Notes: generated by a model not told the origin, from the letters alone. A DNA stretch of 64,000 nt from Paraburkholderia largidicola (GCF_013426895.1 NZ_AP023174.1:558001-622000), one strand, 5' to 3'. Shown: positions 28,703-37,626, counted from the first letter of the stretch. Translations and numbers: made by a program.

Positions 28703-30220
28703 ATGCCTAAATATTCTTTGATGGCAGTGGCCGTCGCGCTCGTCGCCGCGGGCTGCACGATGGAGCCGAAGTATCACCAGCCGGCCGCGCCCGTGTCGGG
28801 CGCCTTCCCGAGCGACGGCGTCTATGCGACGCAGCCCGTGCCCGGCGCGGGCGCGCGTTCGGCGAACGGCCAGACGGCCGTCGATATCGGCTGGCGCGAT
28901 TTCTTCGTCGATCAGCGTCTGCAACAGCTGATCGAGATCTCGCTGAAGAACAACCGCGATCTGCGCGTGTCGGTGCTGAACATCGAGGCTTCGCGCGCTC
29001 AGTATCAGATCGTACGCGCGGCGCTGATGCCGACGCTCGACGCGTCCGCGTCACAGTCGAAATCGCGCACGCCGAAGGACCTGTCGTTCCTCGACCGGAC
29101 GATCTCCAACCAGTATTCGGTTGGCCTGAACGCATCGTGGGAAATCGACTTCTTCGGCCGCATCCGCAGTCTGAAGGACCAGGCGCTGGCGGAGTATCTG
29201 TCGACGGCGCAGGCGCGCAAGGCGGCGGAGATCGCGCTGGTCGCATCGGTGGCGGATCAGTATCTGACGGTGCTGTCCTTTGACGATCTGCTGACAGTCA
29301 CGGAGAACACGCTCAAGACCGCGCAAGAGTCGTATCGCATCACAAAGCTGCAGTACGATACGGGCACGGGTTCTGAGTTGGATCTGCGTCAGGCTGAGAC
29401 GGTCGTCGAGCAGGCGAAAGCGGATCTGCAGTCGCAGGCGCGTCTGCGCGCACAGGCTGAGAATGCGCTGGTCCTGCTGGTCGGCGAGCCGTTGCCGCGC
29501 GATCTTCCGGGCGGTCTCACGCTCAACGACCAGGACCTGCTGACCGACATCCCCGCTGGTTTGCCGTCGGATCTGCTGACGCGCCGTCCCGATATCGCCG
29601 AAGCCGAGCAGAACCTGCTCGCGGCGAACGCGAATATCGGCGCGGCGCGTGCGGCGTTCTTCCCGCGCGTCTCGCTGACGGGCAGCTTCGGCACGCTGAG
29701 CCCGACGCTCGGCGGGTTGTTCAAGCCGGGCTCGGCGGCGTGGAGTTTCGCGCCGCAGATCACGCTGCCGATATTCGAAGGCGGCCAGAACAAGGCGAAC
29801 CTCGATCTCGCGACGGTACAGAAGAACATCCAGATCGCGCAGTACGAGAAGGCGATCCAGACCGCATTCCGCGAAGTCGCGGACGGGCTGGCCGCGCGCG
29901 GCACGTACGATCAGCAGATCGCGGCGCTCGAGCGCAACACGTTTGCGGAGCAGCGCCGTCTCGATCTGTCGGACCTGCGCTACCGAAACGGCGTCGACAG
30001 CTATCTCTCCGTGCTGACCGCGCAGACCGGCCTGTACGACGCGCAGCGATCGCTCATCACGGCACGCACGGCGCGCCTGACGAACCTCGTCGATCTGTAC
30101 AAGGCGCTGGGCGGTGGATGGATCGAGCACGCGGGCGAACAGCCGCGTCCCGCCGACGCACCCGTCGATTATGGTGCAGCGAGCGCGCCCGTTGCCGCTT
30201 CGGCGGCGACGGCGGGTTGA
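28703..30220 (+). CDS. oprB: RND efflux outer-membrane channel lipoprotein (OprM/NodT family)
   Basis: The 505-residue TolC-like factor forms the outer-membrane duct of the pump. It has a lipoprotein signal MPKYSLMAVAVALVAAGCTM and two OEP repeats. Signatures are GWRDFFVDQRLQQLIEISLKNN, DLPSDL-type LPSDLLTRRPDIAEAEQNL, ANIGAARAAFFPRVSLTGSFG and the final LYKALGGGW. ATG 28703 lies one base after the pump stop codon, showing tight coupling. A terminator follows at 30267. The symbol follows BpeAB-OprB naming and is not the unrelated OprB sugar porin. Confidence 0.9.
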   Translation: MPKYSLMAVAVALVAAGCTMEPKYHQPAAPVSGAFPSDGVYATQPVPGAGARSANGQTAVDIGWRDFFVDQRLQQLIEISLKNNRDLRVSVLNIEASRAQYQIVRAALMPTLDASASQSKSRTPKDLSFLDRTISNQYSVGLNASWEIDFFGRIRSLKDQALAEYLSTAQARKAAEIALVASVADQYLTVLSFDDLLTVTENTLKTAQESYRITKLQYDTGTGSELDLRQAETVVEQAKADLQSQARLRAQAENALVLLVGEPLPRDLPGGLTLNDQDLLTDIPAGLPSDLLTRRPDIAEAEQNLLAANANIGAARAAFFPRVSLTGSFGTLSPTLGGLFKPGSAAWSFAPQITLPIFEGGQNKANLDLATVQKNIQIAQYEKAIQTAFREVADGLAARGTYDQQIAALERNTFAEQRRLDLSDLRYRNGVDSYLSVLTAQTGLYDAQRSLITARTARLTNLVDLYKALGGGWIEHAGEQPRPADAPVDYGAASAPVAASAATAG

Positions 30221-30266
30221 GGGCCTCGGGCTCGATCGACAGCCAATTCTGATTACTCGCAGTACG

Positions 30267-30298
30267 AAAACGCCACGGCATGCCGTGGCGTTTTTTTT
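30267..30298 (+). terminator. Intrinsic terminator of the efflux operon
   Basis: AAAACGCCACGGCA and TGCCGTGGCGTTTT form a perfect 14-bp inverted repeat with eight T in a row at 30291–30298. It clearly ends the pump operon and separates it from the next cassette. Confidence 0.92.
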
Positions 30299-30416
30299 GA
30301 TTCGCTCTTCCTACAAACCTTGTCCAGGTAGCCAATTCAGTTATCCAGATCGTTTTCGAGCGAAGCCAGCCGTTAGCATTGGCTTGGGATCAAAGAAGGT
30401 TGATGATCCGCAATTC

Positions 30417-30454
30417 GGTTGTCAATTGACAACCTTTTTGGGTCGCTCTACACT
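30417..30454 (+). promoter_or_regulatory. Sigma-70 promoter with 18-bp palindromic operator for the HicA-like cassette
   Basis: GGTTGTCAATTGACAACC (30417–30434) is a perfect palindrome. Its right half contains a consensus −35 (TTGACA, 30426–30431), followed after 17 bases by −10 TACACT (30449–30454). A protein bound to the palindrome would block the −35. The predicted transcript start is only a few bases before the ATG at 30465, so the message may be nearly leaderless. Confidence 0.75.
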
Positions 30455-30464
30455 GGAGTTACTG

Positions 30465-30842
30465 ATGAGTCGTCGAAGTCATTCGAAGAAGGAAATCGAG
30501 GCGGCGCTCGGCCATGCGGAAGCAAACGGCTGGCGCGTCGTACCGGGTACGGGCACCGGTCACGCGTGGGGGCGCATGTATTGCCCATACAACGATACCG
30601 ATTGCAGATGCGGCGAATTTTGCATCGCCAGTATCTGGTGCACGCCACGCAATCCGACCGGTCACGCAAGAACGTTGCGTCGCATTGTCGAGAACTGTGC
30701 ACCGCATCGGCAGAGGGTCATCTCGTTGCGCGTGATTAGCGAAGCGAAACAGCGCGCCCGCAAGCAGGTCCAGCCTGGGCAGCAACAGGAGCAGCAACAA
30801 GGGAAGGAAAAGGAGCAAACATGGAATACACCTTCACGCTGA
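30465..30842 (+). CDS. Small HicA-like protein with Cys cluster; candidate toxin
   Basis: The 125-residue protein starts MSRRSHSKKEIEAALGHAEA. Residues 7–40 read like a HicA mRNA-interferase core: a KKEIEAAL helix, the strand GWRVV, and GTGHAWG with His33 where HicA has its catalytic His. Unlike HicA it continues with six cysteines (Cys40, 47, 49, 53, 59 and 78), which could bind zinc, and a second helix HARTLRRIVENC. The tail is Gln/Lys-rich and looks disordered. GGAG lies just before the ATG. The next gene overlaps by 22 bases. No function is known to me; the toxin call is inference from fold-like motifs, operon layout and the palindromic promoter. Confidence 0.6.
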   Translation: MSRRSHSKKEIEAALGHAEANGWRVVPGTGTGHAWGRMYCPYNDTDCRCGEFCIASIWCTPRNPTGHARTLRRIVENCAPHRQRVISLRVISEAKQRARKQVQPGQQQEQQQGKEKEQTWNTPSR

Positions 30843-31345
30843 AGTACCGTCTGAGCGCAGAAGACTGCGACTTCGACGAGATCGTCGAGCGTCTCGCGGC
30901 CGAGGGTTGCGACGACGCCACCGTGGGTGTCGGTCAACCGGGGCGGCTTGCGCTCGCGTTCGCGCGCGAGGCGAAGAGCGCGACGCATGCACTCGTGAGC
31001 GCGTTGAAGGACGTACTTCGCGCGGTGCCGACGGCGCAACTGGTCGAGGCCGCGCCGGACTTCGTCGGGTTGACGGATGTCGCAGAAGTCGCGGGCGTGT
31101 CGCGCCAGAACATGCGCAAGCTGATGCAATCGCATGCTACGGAATTTCCCGCGCCCGTTCACGAAGGCAGCACGTCGTTGTGGCATCTGGCGGACGTGCT
31201 CGAATGGATGCACGGCCGGGGCGACTACGATATCGCGCCAGAAGTTTTCGAAGTCGCGAGGTCGGCGAAACAGATCAATCTGATGAAGGAGGCTCGCAAC
31301 CTGGAGCCGAAGGTAACGCGACACTTCAACAACCTGGTTGCCTGA
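30821..31345 (+). CDS. HTH DNA-binding protein; candidate antitoxin/autoregulator of the HicA-like cassette
   Basis: The 174-residue protein begins MEYTFTLKYRLSAEDCDFDE. Residues 1–70 suggest a beta-alpha-beta domain (FTLKYRL, the helix DFDEIVERLAAEGC, then GRLALAFAREA), in the manner of HicB-type antitoxins. Residues 80–125 form a MerR/AlpA-like helix-turn-helix (VGLTDVAEVAGVSRQNMRKL, then WHLADVLEWM). A basic C-terminal segment follows. A GGAAAAGGAGC ribosome-binding site lies inside the upstream gene, with which it overlaps by 22 bases, so translation is coupled. It probably binds the 18-bp palindrome at 30417 (inference). Confidence 0.62.
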   Translation: MEYTFTLKYRLSAEDCDFDEIVERLAAEGCDDATVGVGQPGRLALAFAREAKSATHALVSALKDVLRAVPTAQLVEAAPDFVGLTDVAEVAGVSRQNMRKLMQSHATEFPAPVHEGSTSLWHLADVLEWMHGRGDYDIAPEVFEVARSAKQINLMKEARNLEPKVTRHFNNLVA

Positions 31346-31377
31346 TGGTCGCGCGGGACGGAAGCGGTGGGATGATG

Positions 31378-31408
31378 GCGTGCGCATGACCCGGGGTCAT
31401 GCGCACGC
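31378..31408. terminator. Perfect inverted repeat between convergent genes
   Basis: GCGTGCGCATGACCC (31378–31392) is exactly repeated in inverse at 31394–31408. It sits between the HTH gene and the convergent permease gene. There is no T-tract, so it may be a factor-assisted stop or an mRNA-protecting hairpin. Confidence 0.5.
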
Positions 31409-31432
31409 GGTAGGGAGGGTGATGACTACCGG

Positions 31433-32848
31433 TCAGTGCATATCCGCGGCACGCAGCATGTCGTCGCCGGCAATGGCGTCGTCTTTGCCGCCACGTCCGT
31501 CGAAGTCATGGCCGGCGCGGCGAATATCGCGGGTCGCGGCGCGTTCGCCCTTCACACCGTTGAAGATCAGGTTCAGCACCACGGCCGAAACCGACGCCAG
31601 CAGAATGCCGCTATGCAAAAGCGGCGACAGCGCGGGCGGCAGCTTCGCGAAGAAGTGCGGCGACACGACCGGCACGAGACCGAGACCAATACTGACCGCG
31701 ACGATAAACAGGTTGTGATGGTTCTTCACGAAGTCGACCTTCGAGAGCACCTTGATGCCGTTTGCCGCCACCATTCCGAACATCACAATGCCTGCGCCGC
31801 CCAGCACGAACGACGGCACCGACGCGACCACCTGCGCCATCTTCGGGAACAGTCCGAGCAACACGAGAATCACGCCGCCCATCGCGCAGACAAAGCGGCT
31901 CTTGACGCCCGTCACGCCGATCAGGCCGACGTTCTGCGAGAAAGACGTATGCGGGAACGAGTTGAAGAGGCCGCCAATCAGCGTGCCGAGACCGTCCACG
32001 CGCAAACCGCGCACGAGGGTCTTCTGGTTGACGGGCCGGTCCACCATGTCGCCGACCGCGAGGAACATGCCCGTCGATTCAATGAACGTGACGAACATCA
32101 CGGTGACCATCGTCGCGATCGAAAGCGGATCGAAGTGCGGCAGGCCGAAGTGAAACGGCATCACGAAGCCGACCCATGGCGCGCTCGTCACGCCTTCCAT
32201 GTTGACGCGGCCCAGCAGTGCGGCAATCACGAAGCCCGCCACGATGCCGAGCAGCACCGAGATGTTGGAGACGAAGCCTTTGCCGAACTTGTTGATCAGC
32301 AGAATCAGCATGAGCACGACGAACGACAGCCCGAGGTAGACGGGATTGCCGTAATCCGGGTTGCCGACGCCGCCCGCCGCCCAGTTGATGCCGACCTCCA
32401 TCAGCGAAAGCCCGATCACCGAGATCACGACGCCCACCACGACGGGTGGGAAGAAGCGCAGCATCTTGCCGATCATCGGCGCGGCGATGATGCCGATCAC
32501 ACCTGCCGCGATGGTCGATCCAAAGATGTCGAGTATGCCGAGACTGGGATTCGTGCCGATCGCGATCATCGGGCCGACGGCGGCGAACGTGCAACCCATG
32601 ATGACCGGCAAGCGGATGCCGAAGATCCACAGGCCGAGCGTCTGGATCAGTGTGGCAATACCGCAGGAAAAGAGGTCGGCGCTGATGAGAAAGGCGATTT
32701 GCTCTTTCGGCAGCTTGAGCGCGCTGCCGATGATCAGCGGCACGGCAACGGCCCCTGCGTACATCACCAGCACGTGCTGAATGCCGAGCGTCAGCAACTG
32801 GCCGAAGGGCAGTCGCTCGTCGCACGGATGAACCGTGTTCGAGTGCAT
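31433..32848 (-). CDS. NCS2-family xanthine/uracil permease
   Basis: The 471-residue inner-membrane protein imports a purine or pyrimidine base with a cation. It has about 14 hydrophobic spans, and the NCS2 signature QNVGLIGVTGVKSRFV is intact. The N-terminus LGIQHVLVMYAGAVAVPLII is typical of the XanQ/PbuX/UacT group, so xanthine or urate is more likely than uracil. ATG 32848 was preferred over GTG 32863 because GGAGAGAGAC lies between them as the ribosome-binding site. It stands alone, divergent from a sugar kinase gene. Confidence 0.87.
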   Translation of the reverse strand: MHSNTVHPCDERLPFGQLLTLGIQHVLVMYAGAVAVPLIIGSALKLPKEQIAFLISADLFSCGIATLIQTLGLWIFGIRLPVIMGCTFAAVGPMIAIGTNPSLGILDIFGSTIAAGVIGIIAAPMIGKMLRFFPPVVVGVVISVIGLSLMEVGINWAAGGVGNPDYGNPVYLGLSFVVLMLILLINKFGKGFVSNISVLLGIVAGFVIAALLGRVNMEGVTSAPWVGFVMPFHFGLPHFDPLSIATMVTVMFVTFIESTGMFLAVGDMVDRPVNQKTLVRGLRVDGLGTLIGGLFNSFPHTSFSQNVGLIGVTGVKSRFVCAMGGVILVLLGLFPKMAQVVASVPSFVLGGAGIVMFGMVAANGIKVLSKVDFVKNHHNLFIVAVSIGLGLVPVVSPHFFAKLPPALSPLLHSGILLASVSAVVLNLIFNGVKGERAATRDIRRAGHDFDGRGGKDDAIAGDDMLRAADMH

Positions 32849-33258
32849 CTTGTCTCTCTCCACATCTGGTTTTGGGATGACTCCAAGGTATGCGGGACGA
32901 AAAAGCGCGACAAGACCGCTGCGTCCTATTTCAACCTTTGCCGGGGTGATATGCGTGGACCAGATTTGGAACGGCTACGTTATGCGAGATTGCGGCAATC
33001 TGCCGGGAGCCCTTGTCGCGTGGTGGCTTGCGGGAATGGCATCAATGCGGCGCGGCGCGACGACGTACGTGCGCCCATATGATGTGTATTGCGGTTCGCA
33101 CATAATGCGTTTTCGGGGCGTGCTTCCTTTGGGGCGGGTTAACCCGCGCCGACGGGCGATGACGTGTGAAAATGATCGTCCGCTGCCCGGTCCGCGCGAA
33201 GCAGGCGCCCGAGTGCAATAACCTCCAACTGCAATCACTTACTCAACGCATCGCATTC
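32849..33258. other. Divergent intergenic region permease / kinase with a palindrome
   Basis: This 410-base region holds the promoters of both divergent genes. The only notable element is the perfect palindrome GCGGGTTAACCCGC at 33134–33147, 111 bases before the kinase start. No gene was seen; open frames here lack coding bias. Confidence 0.45.
33134..33147. promoter_or_regulatory. Perfect 14-bp palindrome, possible operator
   Basis: GCGGGTTAACCCGC is fully symmetric. It lies between the permease and kinase genes. A LacI/GntR-type regulator is possible but none is encoded next to it. Confidence 0.4.
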
Positions 33259-34683
33259 ATGTCCTTTCTTGGCATCGATCTCGGCACAGGCTCGCTGAAA
33301 CTCGCGATCATCGACGACGAAGGCCGCGAGCAATGCGCGACGAGCGTCGCGTACGCAATCGATACGCCGCATCCCGGCTGGGCGGAAATCGATCCGCAGG
33401 TCTGGTGGCGCGCGTTATGTGAAGCGGCATCGCGTCTCCCCGATGCGCAACGCGGCACCGTTCGCGCGATCGGCTTTTCCGGTCAGATGCATGGTGTCGT
33501 GTTGAGCGACGCGCAAGGCAAGCCCGTGCGTCCTGCGATGCTGTGGCCCGACACGCGCGCATTGCCGCTGCTCGATGCATGGCCCGCGCCGCAGTCCAAT
33601 CCCGTTGCGCCCGGCATGGCCGGCCCGCTGCTGCGATGGGTCGCGCAGCACGAGCCGCAATCAATGCACGCGTCGCGCTGGGCTTTGCAACCGAAAGACT
33701 GGCTGCGCCTCAAACTGGGCGGCTCGATCGCAACCGATCCCTCCGATGCCTGCGCGACCGCGCTCGCCGATCCATCCGGCGCGTGGGACGACGCGTTGCT
33801 CGAACGGCTCGGGCTCCCGCGCGACTGGTTCGCGCCGCTCGCTGCGTCGTATGTCGCGTGCGGCGCGCTGTCTGCCGAAGCGGCCAATGCGCTCGGCTTG
33901 CGCGCAGGCGTCGTGCTCGCCACGGGTGCCGGCGACACGCCGTGTGCCGCGCTCGGCAGCGGCCTTGTGAACGACGGCGACGCGCTGCTCACCACGGGCA
34001 CGGGCGGCCAGATTCTCGTACTCGCCACCGACGAACCCGATGCTGCGCCGGGTCTGCATCGCTATCGGGCCGCGACTGATCACTGGTATCGGATGGCCGC
34101 GATGCAGAACGTCGGCGTCGCGCTCGAAGCCGTGCGCGGCTGGCTGTCGTATGAATGGCATGACGCGTATCGCGATGCGTTCGAGTCCGAGGCAGCGCCG
34201 GGTCTCACTTTCTTGCCGTATCTGACAGGCGAGCGCACGCCTTGGCTCAATCCGGCCGCGCGCGGCGGATGGCTTGGCCTTGCGCTCGGCACGTCGCGTG
34301 GCGCGATGATGCGCGCGGCATTCGAAGGCGTCGCGTTTTCGTTGCGCGCGGGGCTCGACGCAGTCCGGCAAAGCGGCGCGCGCGTGCCTGCGCTGCGTCT
34401 CGCGGGCGGTGGGTCGGTCGATCCGCGCTGGCGGCAGTTGCTTGCCGATGCGTTGCAAGTCGAACTGCATGCTGTCGATTGTCCGAACGCAGCGGCGCGT
34501 GGTGCAGCGATGCTCGGCGGCATCGCGGTGGGCCACTGGAACACAGGCGATCTTGCGGCGCTCGCGCCTGCTGCGACGCGCGTCGCCGGGCCGCGAGACG
34601 AGACGGAACTTGCCGCGCGTTATGCGCGCTTTATCGATCTGTATGGCCGCGTCGAACCGTGGTTCGCTTCGCCGTCCGCATGA
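33259..34683 (+). CDS. xylB: FGGY-family carbohydrate kinase, xylulokinase-like
   Basis: The 474-residue kinase phosphorylates a ketose, most likely D-xylulose. It begins MSFLGIDLGTGSLKLAIIDD (phosphate 1 loop) and shows IGFSGQMHGVVL, the xylulokinase sugar-binding segment, LTTGTGGQILVL, FLPYLTGERTPWLNP and LRLAGGGSVDPRWRQLLAD. ATG 33259 gives this correct N-terminus; the open frame back to 33166 is not needed. It is one of three FGGY kinases in the window and the shortest, and lies away from the polyol clusters next to frmA. Substrate is inferred from the GQMHG motif. Confidence 0.8.
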   Translation: MSFLGIDLGTGSLKLAIIDDEGREQCATSVAYAIDTPHPGWAEIDPQVWWRALCEAASRLPDAQRGTVRAIGFSGQMHGVVLSDAQGKPVRPAMLWPDTRALPLLDAWPAPQSNPVAPGMAGPLLRWVAQHEPQSMHASRWALQPKDWLRLKLGGSIATDPSDACATALADPSGAWDDALLERLGLPRDWFAPLAASYVACGALSAEAANALGLRAGVVLATGAGDTPCAALGSGLVNDGDALLTTGTGGQILVLATDEPDAAPGLHRYRAATDHWYRMAAMQNVGVALEAVRGWLSYEWHDAYRDAFESEAAPGLTFLPYLTGERTPWLNPAARGGWLGLALGTSRGAMMRAAFEGVAFSLRAGLDAVRQSGARVPALRLAGGGSVDPRWRQLLADALQVELHAVDCPNAAARGAAMLGGIAVGHWNTGDLAALAPAATRVAGPRDETELAARYARFIDLYGRVEPWFASPSA

Positions 34684-34886
34684 CGCGCGTTCGCCACGCA
34701 CCGTCGCATGAGGACAATCGCGCGGCGTGGCGTGCCATTCACGCGCCTTGCATTTGCGCGATCATGTTCACAGCGCGGCGCGCGAACATCAGCCACAATT
34801 CGGGCCGCAACGTTTCACGGCAGCAGCGGACAGATTCGAAGGTCAGCTTTAGGTAACGAGTTCAAGGAACCACAGGAGCATTCACG

Positions 34887-35993
34887 ATGAAGACGAAAGC
34901 AGCAATCGCATGGAAGGCAGGCGCACCGTTGACGATCGAAGAAGTCGATCTCGAAGGTCCGCGCGCGGGTGAAGTGCTGATCGAAGTGAAGGCGACGGGC
35001 ATCTGCCACACCGACTACTACACGCTGTCGGGCGCCGATCCGGAAGGCATCTTCCCGGCGATCCTCGGCCATGAAGGCGCGGGCGTCGTCGTCGATACCG
35101 GTCCGGGCGTCGGCACGCTGAAAAAGGGGGATCACGTGATTCCCCTCTACACGCCCGAGTGCCGGCAATGCAAGTTCTGCCTGTCGCGCAAGACGAACCT
35201 CTGTCAGGCGATCCGTTCGACGCAAGGCAAGGGCCTGATGCCCGATGCGACGTCGCGCTTCTCGCTCGACGGCAAGCCTTTGTTCCACTACATGGGCACG
35301 TCCACATTCTCGAACTACATTGTCGTGCCGGAAATCGCCGTCGCGAAGATCCGCGAAGACGCGCCGTTCGACAAGGTCTGCTACATCGGCTGCGGCGTGA
35401 CGACGGGTGTCGGCGCTGTCGTCTATTCGGCCAAGGTCGAGGCGGGCGCCAATGTCGTCGTGTTCGGCTTGGGCGGCATCGGTCTGAACGTGATTCAGGG
35501 CGCGAAGATGGTCGGTGCGGACAAGATCATCGGTGTCGATATCAATCCGGGCCGCGTCGAACTGGCGAAGAAGTTCGGCATGACGCACTTCATCAACCCG
35601 AAGGAAGTCGAAAACGTCGTCGACCACATCGTGCAACTGACGGACGGCGGCGCGGATTATTCGTTCGAATGCGTGGGCAACACGACGCTGATGCGCCAGG
35701 CGCTCGAATGCACGCACAAGGGCTGGGGCCAGTCGTTCATCATCGGCGTGGCAGCGGCGGGCGAAGAGATCAGCACGCGGCCGTTCCAGCTGGTCACGGG
35801 ACGTCAGTGGAAGGGCTCGGCGTTCGGCGGCGCGCGTGGCCGCACCGACGTGCCGAAGATCGTCGACTGGTATATGGAAGGCAAGATCAACATCGACGAT
35901 CTGATCACGCATCACCTGAAGCTCGACCAGATCAACGAAGGCTTCGATCTGATGAAGAAGGGCGAGTCGATCCGCTCGGTCGTCATCTACTAA
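34887..35993 (+). CDS. frmA: S-(hydroxymethyl)glutathione dehydrogenase / class III alcohol dehydrogenase
   Basis: This zinc- and NAD-dependent enzyme oxidises the glutathione adduct of formaldehyde to S-formylglutathione. The 368-residue protein begins [20 protein letters not shown]. The catalytic zinc Cys is in [17 protein letters not shown]; the structural zinc cysteines are in [15 protein letters not shown]; the cofactor-binding loop is [31 protein letters not shown] holds the ribosome-binding site. fghA follows after 12 bases, completing the detoxification pathway. No frmR regulator is adjacent. Confidence 0.95.
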   Translation: MKTKAAIAWKAGAPLTIEEVDLEGPRAGEVLIEVKATGICHTDYYTLSGADPEGIFPAILGHEGAGVVVDTGPGVGTLKKGDHVIPLYTPECRQCKFCLSRKTNLCQAIRSTQGKGLMPDATSRFSLDGKPLFHYMGTSTFSNYIVVPEIAVAKIREDAPFDKVCYIGCGVTTGVGAVVYSAKVEAGANVVVFGLGGIGLNVIQGAKMVGADKIIGVDINPGRVELAKKFGMTHFINPKEVENVVDHIVQLTDGGADYSFECVGNTTLMRQALECTHKGWGQSFIIGVAAAGEEISTRPFQLVTGRQWKGSAFGGARGRTDVPKIVDWYMEGKINIDDLITHHLKLDQINEGFDLMKKGESIRSVVIY

Positions 35994-36005
35994 AGGAGTG
36001 GCGCG

Positions 36006-36851
36006 ATGCTCGAACTGATCGAATCGCACGCGTCGTTCGGCGGCACGCAGCGTATCTACAAGCATGAGTCGAAGGCGATCGGCTTGCCGATGCGCTTTTC
36101 GGTGTTCCTGCCCGAAGAGGCGTCGCAGAAAAAGGTGCCGGCGCTGTTCTATCTCGCTGGATTGACCAGCACGGAAGAAACGTTTCCGATCAAGGCGGGC
36201 GCCCAGCGCTTTGCCGCGCAACACGGCATCGCGCTGATTTCACCGGATACGAGTCCGCGCGGCGCGGGCGCGCCCGGCGAGACGGACATGTGGGACTTCG
36301 GCGTCGGTGCGGGCTTCTATGTCGACGCAACGCAGCAGCCGTGGTCGAAGCACTATCGGATGTACACGTACGTGCGCGACGAACTGCGCGAGACGATCGT
36401 CAACGCGTTGCCTGTCGACGGCGGGCGGCTCGGCATCTTCGGCCATTCGATGGGCGGCCATGGCGCGCTGATGCTCGCGTTGCGCAATCCGGACATCTAT
36501 CGGTCGGTGTCGGCGTTCGCGCCGATTGCCGCGCCGACGCGTTGTCCGTGGGGCGAGAAAGCGTTCAGCGGCTATCTCGGCGCGGATCGCGAAGCGTGGA
36601 AGCAGTACGATGCGAGCGAACTCGTCGGCACGACGACGCGAAAGTTTGCGGAAGGGATTCTGGTCGATCAGGGTATGGCCGATCAGTTCCTCGCGCAGCA
36701 GTTGAACCCGGACGTATTCGAAGCCGCGTGCAAGGCGGCCGGGCAGCCGCTCACGTTACGGCGGCATGAAGGCTACGATCACGGTTATTTCTTTATCTCG
36801 ACGTTCGTCGAGGATCATCTCGCGCATCACGCGAAGGTGTTGTTGGGGTGA
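36006..36851 (+). CDS. fghA: S-formylglutathione hydrolase
   Basis: FghA, an esterase-D type alpha/beta hydrolase, splits S-formylglutathione into formate and glutathione, the step after FrmA. The 281-residue protein shows LPALFYLAGL-type VPALFYLAGLTSTEE, SPDTSPRGAG, the nucleophile elbow GHSMGGHGAL, and the C-terminal His in RRHEGYDHGYFFI. AAAGGAGTGGCGCG provides the ribosome-binding site, 12 bases after frmA, so both are made from one message. A hexanucleotide tract and a large inverted repeat follow. Confidence 0.95.
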   Translation: MLELIESHASFGGTQRIYKHESKAIGLPMRFSVFLPEEASQKKVPALFYLAGLTSTEETFPIKAGAQRFAAQHGIALISPDTSPRGAGAPGETDMWDFGVGAGFYVDATQQPWSKHYRMYTYVRDELRETIVNALPVDGGRLGIFGHSMGGHGALMLALRNPDIYRSVSAFAPIAAPTRCPWGEKAFSGYLGADREAWKQYDASELVGTTTRKFAEGILVDQGMADQFLAQQLNPDVFEAACKAAGQPLTLRRHEGYDHGYFFISTFVEDHLAHHAKVLLG

Positions 36852-37626
36852 GGTGTTGGGGTTGCCTTTGCTTTTGTTTTTGTTTTTGCTTTCGCTTTCG
36901 CCTTTGCTTTTGCTTTTACTTTCGCTGGCATCCGCGATGCGTTAGCTCGCTTCAGGCGTCGCCCCTGTGCGGGGCGGCACCTACTTTTCTTTGCCGCCGC
37001 AAAGAAAAGTAGGCAAAAGAAAGCGGCTCACACCGCCAATCCTTGTTCCTGCCTGAGGGCCCCCACAGGTTCTTACGCTTCAAACGGTAACCACGTGACC
37101 CAAGTTCGTTGCCAGCGCTCCGAATGAGCGCCTCACCCGCTTCACACACCCGCACGACAGCACGCCGCGCCAGATAGTCCGCCGCCGCCCAGGTGGCAAA
37201 CTGTGTGTCGGCCGTCGGTGCTCCACACCCCTTACTCCGGACCGACAGCGCATGCGTCGCACTCTGTAAGGGCGCTACCCTATACGACGCGACAACCTAC
37301 ACACAGTTTGCCGCCTGGGCGGCCCATACCATTCGCTGCCGCTCGCCCAAACACGGGCGTTTGAAGCGGGTGAGGCGTTCATTCGGAGCGTTGGCAACGC
37401 ACGCGGATAGGCGCGGTGCCGTGTGAAGTGTGGGGACGTTGGGGTCCCGTGGATAAGAACATGGGCTGGCGGTGTGAGCCGCTTTCTTTTGCCTACTTTT
37501 CTTTGCGGCGGCAAAGAAAAGTAGGTGCCGCCCCGCACAGGGGCGACGCTTGAAGGGAGCTAACGCATCGCGGATGCCAGCGAAAAGCAAAACCAACCAA
37601 AACCAAAACCAAAACCAAAACCCAAA
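36852..37626. other. Non-coding region holding hexamer tracts and a long inverted repeat
   Basis: This 775-base gap between the convergent fghA and znuB has no credible gene. It starts with about eleven TTGCTT-like hexamers (36862–36922). The long inverted repeat (36922–37584) follows, and AAAACC hexamers (37590–37622) close it. Confidence 0.8.
36922..37584. repeat. Long imperfect inverted repeat (~660 bp) with nested hairpins
   Basis: The outer arms (36922–37038 and 37468–37584) are inverse copies with about two mismatches and one single-base indel. Inner parts (about 37105–37215 and 37288–37400) match less well, for example GGCAAACTGTGTGT against ACACACAGTTTGCC. Each outer arm has its own hairpins: CTACTTTTCTTTG with CAAAGAAAAGTAG, and GCCCC with GGGGC. 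The centre is near 37252. No transposase frame or target duplication was found. It resembles REP/BIME-like or MITE-like elements; nothing is coded. Confidence 0.8.

Noticed and set aside
25480..28758. Very long open frame on the strand opposite the RND pump gene
   Set aside because: Arg/His-rich translation is typical of an antisense shadow in GC-rich DNA; the plus strand encodes a clear, full-length pump.
30114..30464. Upstream in-frame extension of the HicA-like gene
   Set aside because: It would start inside the oprB gene and cross a strong terminator and the promoter; ATG 30465 has its own ribosome-binding site.
31436..33082. 548-codon frame opposite the NCS2 permease gene
   Set aside because: Shadow frame rich in His, Arg, Asp and Gln; the permease on the minus strand has a complete family signature.
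36921..37600. Short open frames within the long inverted repeat, and the idea of an insertion sequence
   Set aside because: No transposase-like protein, no target duplication visible, and frames reflect the palindromic DNA.
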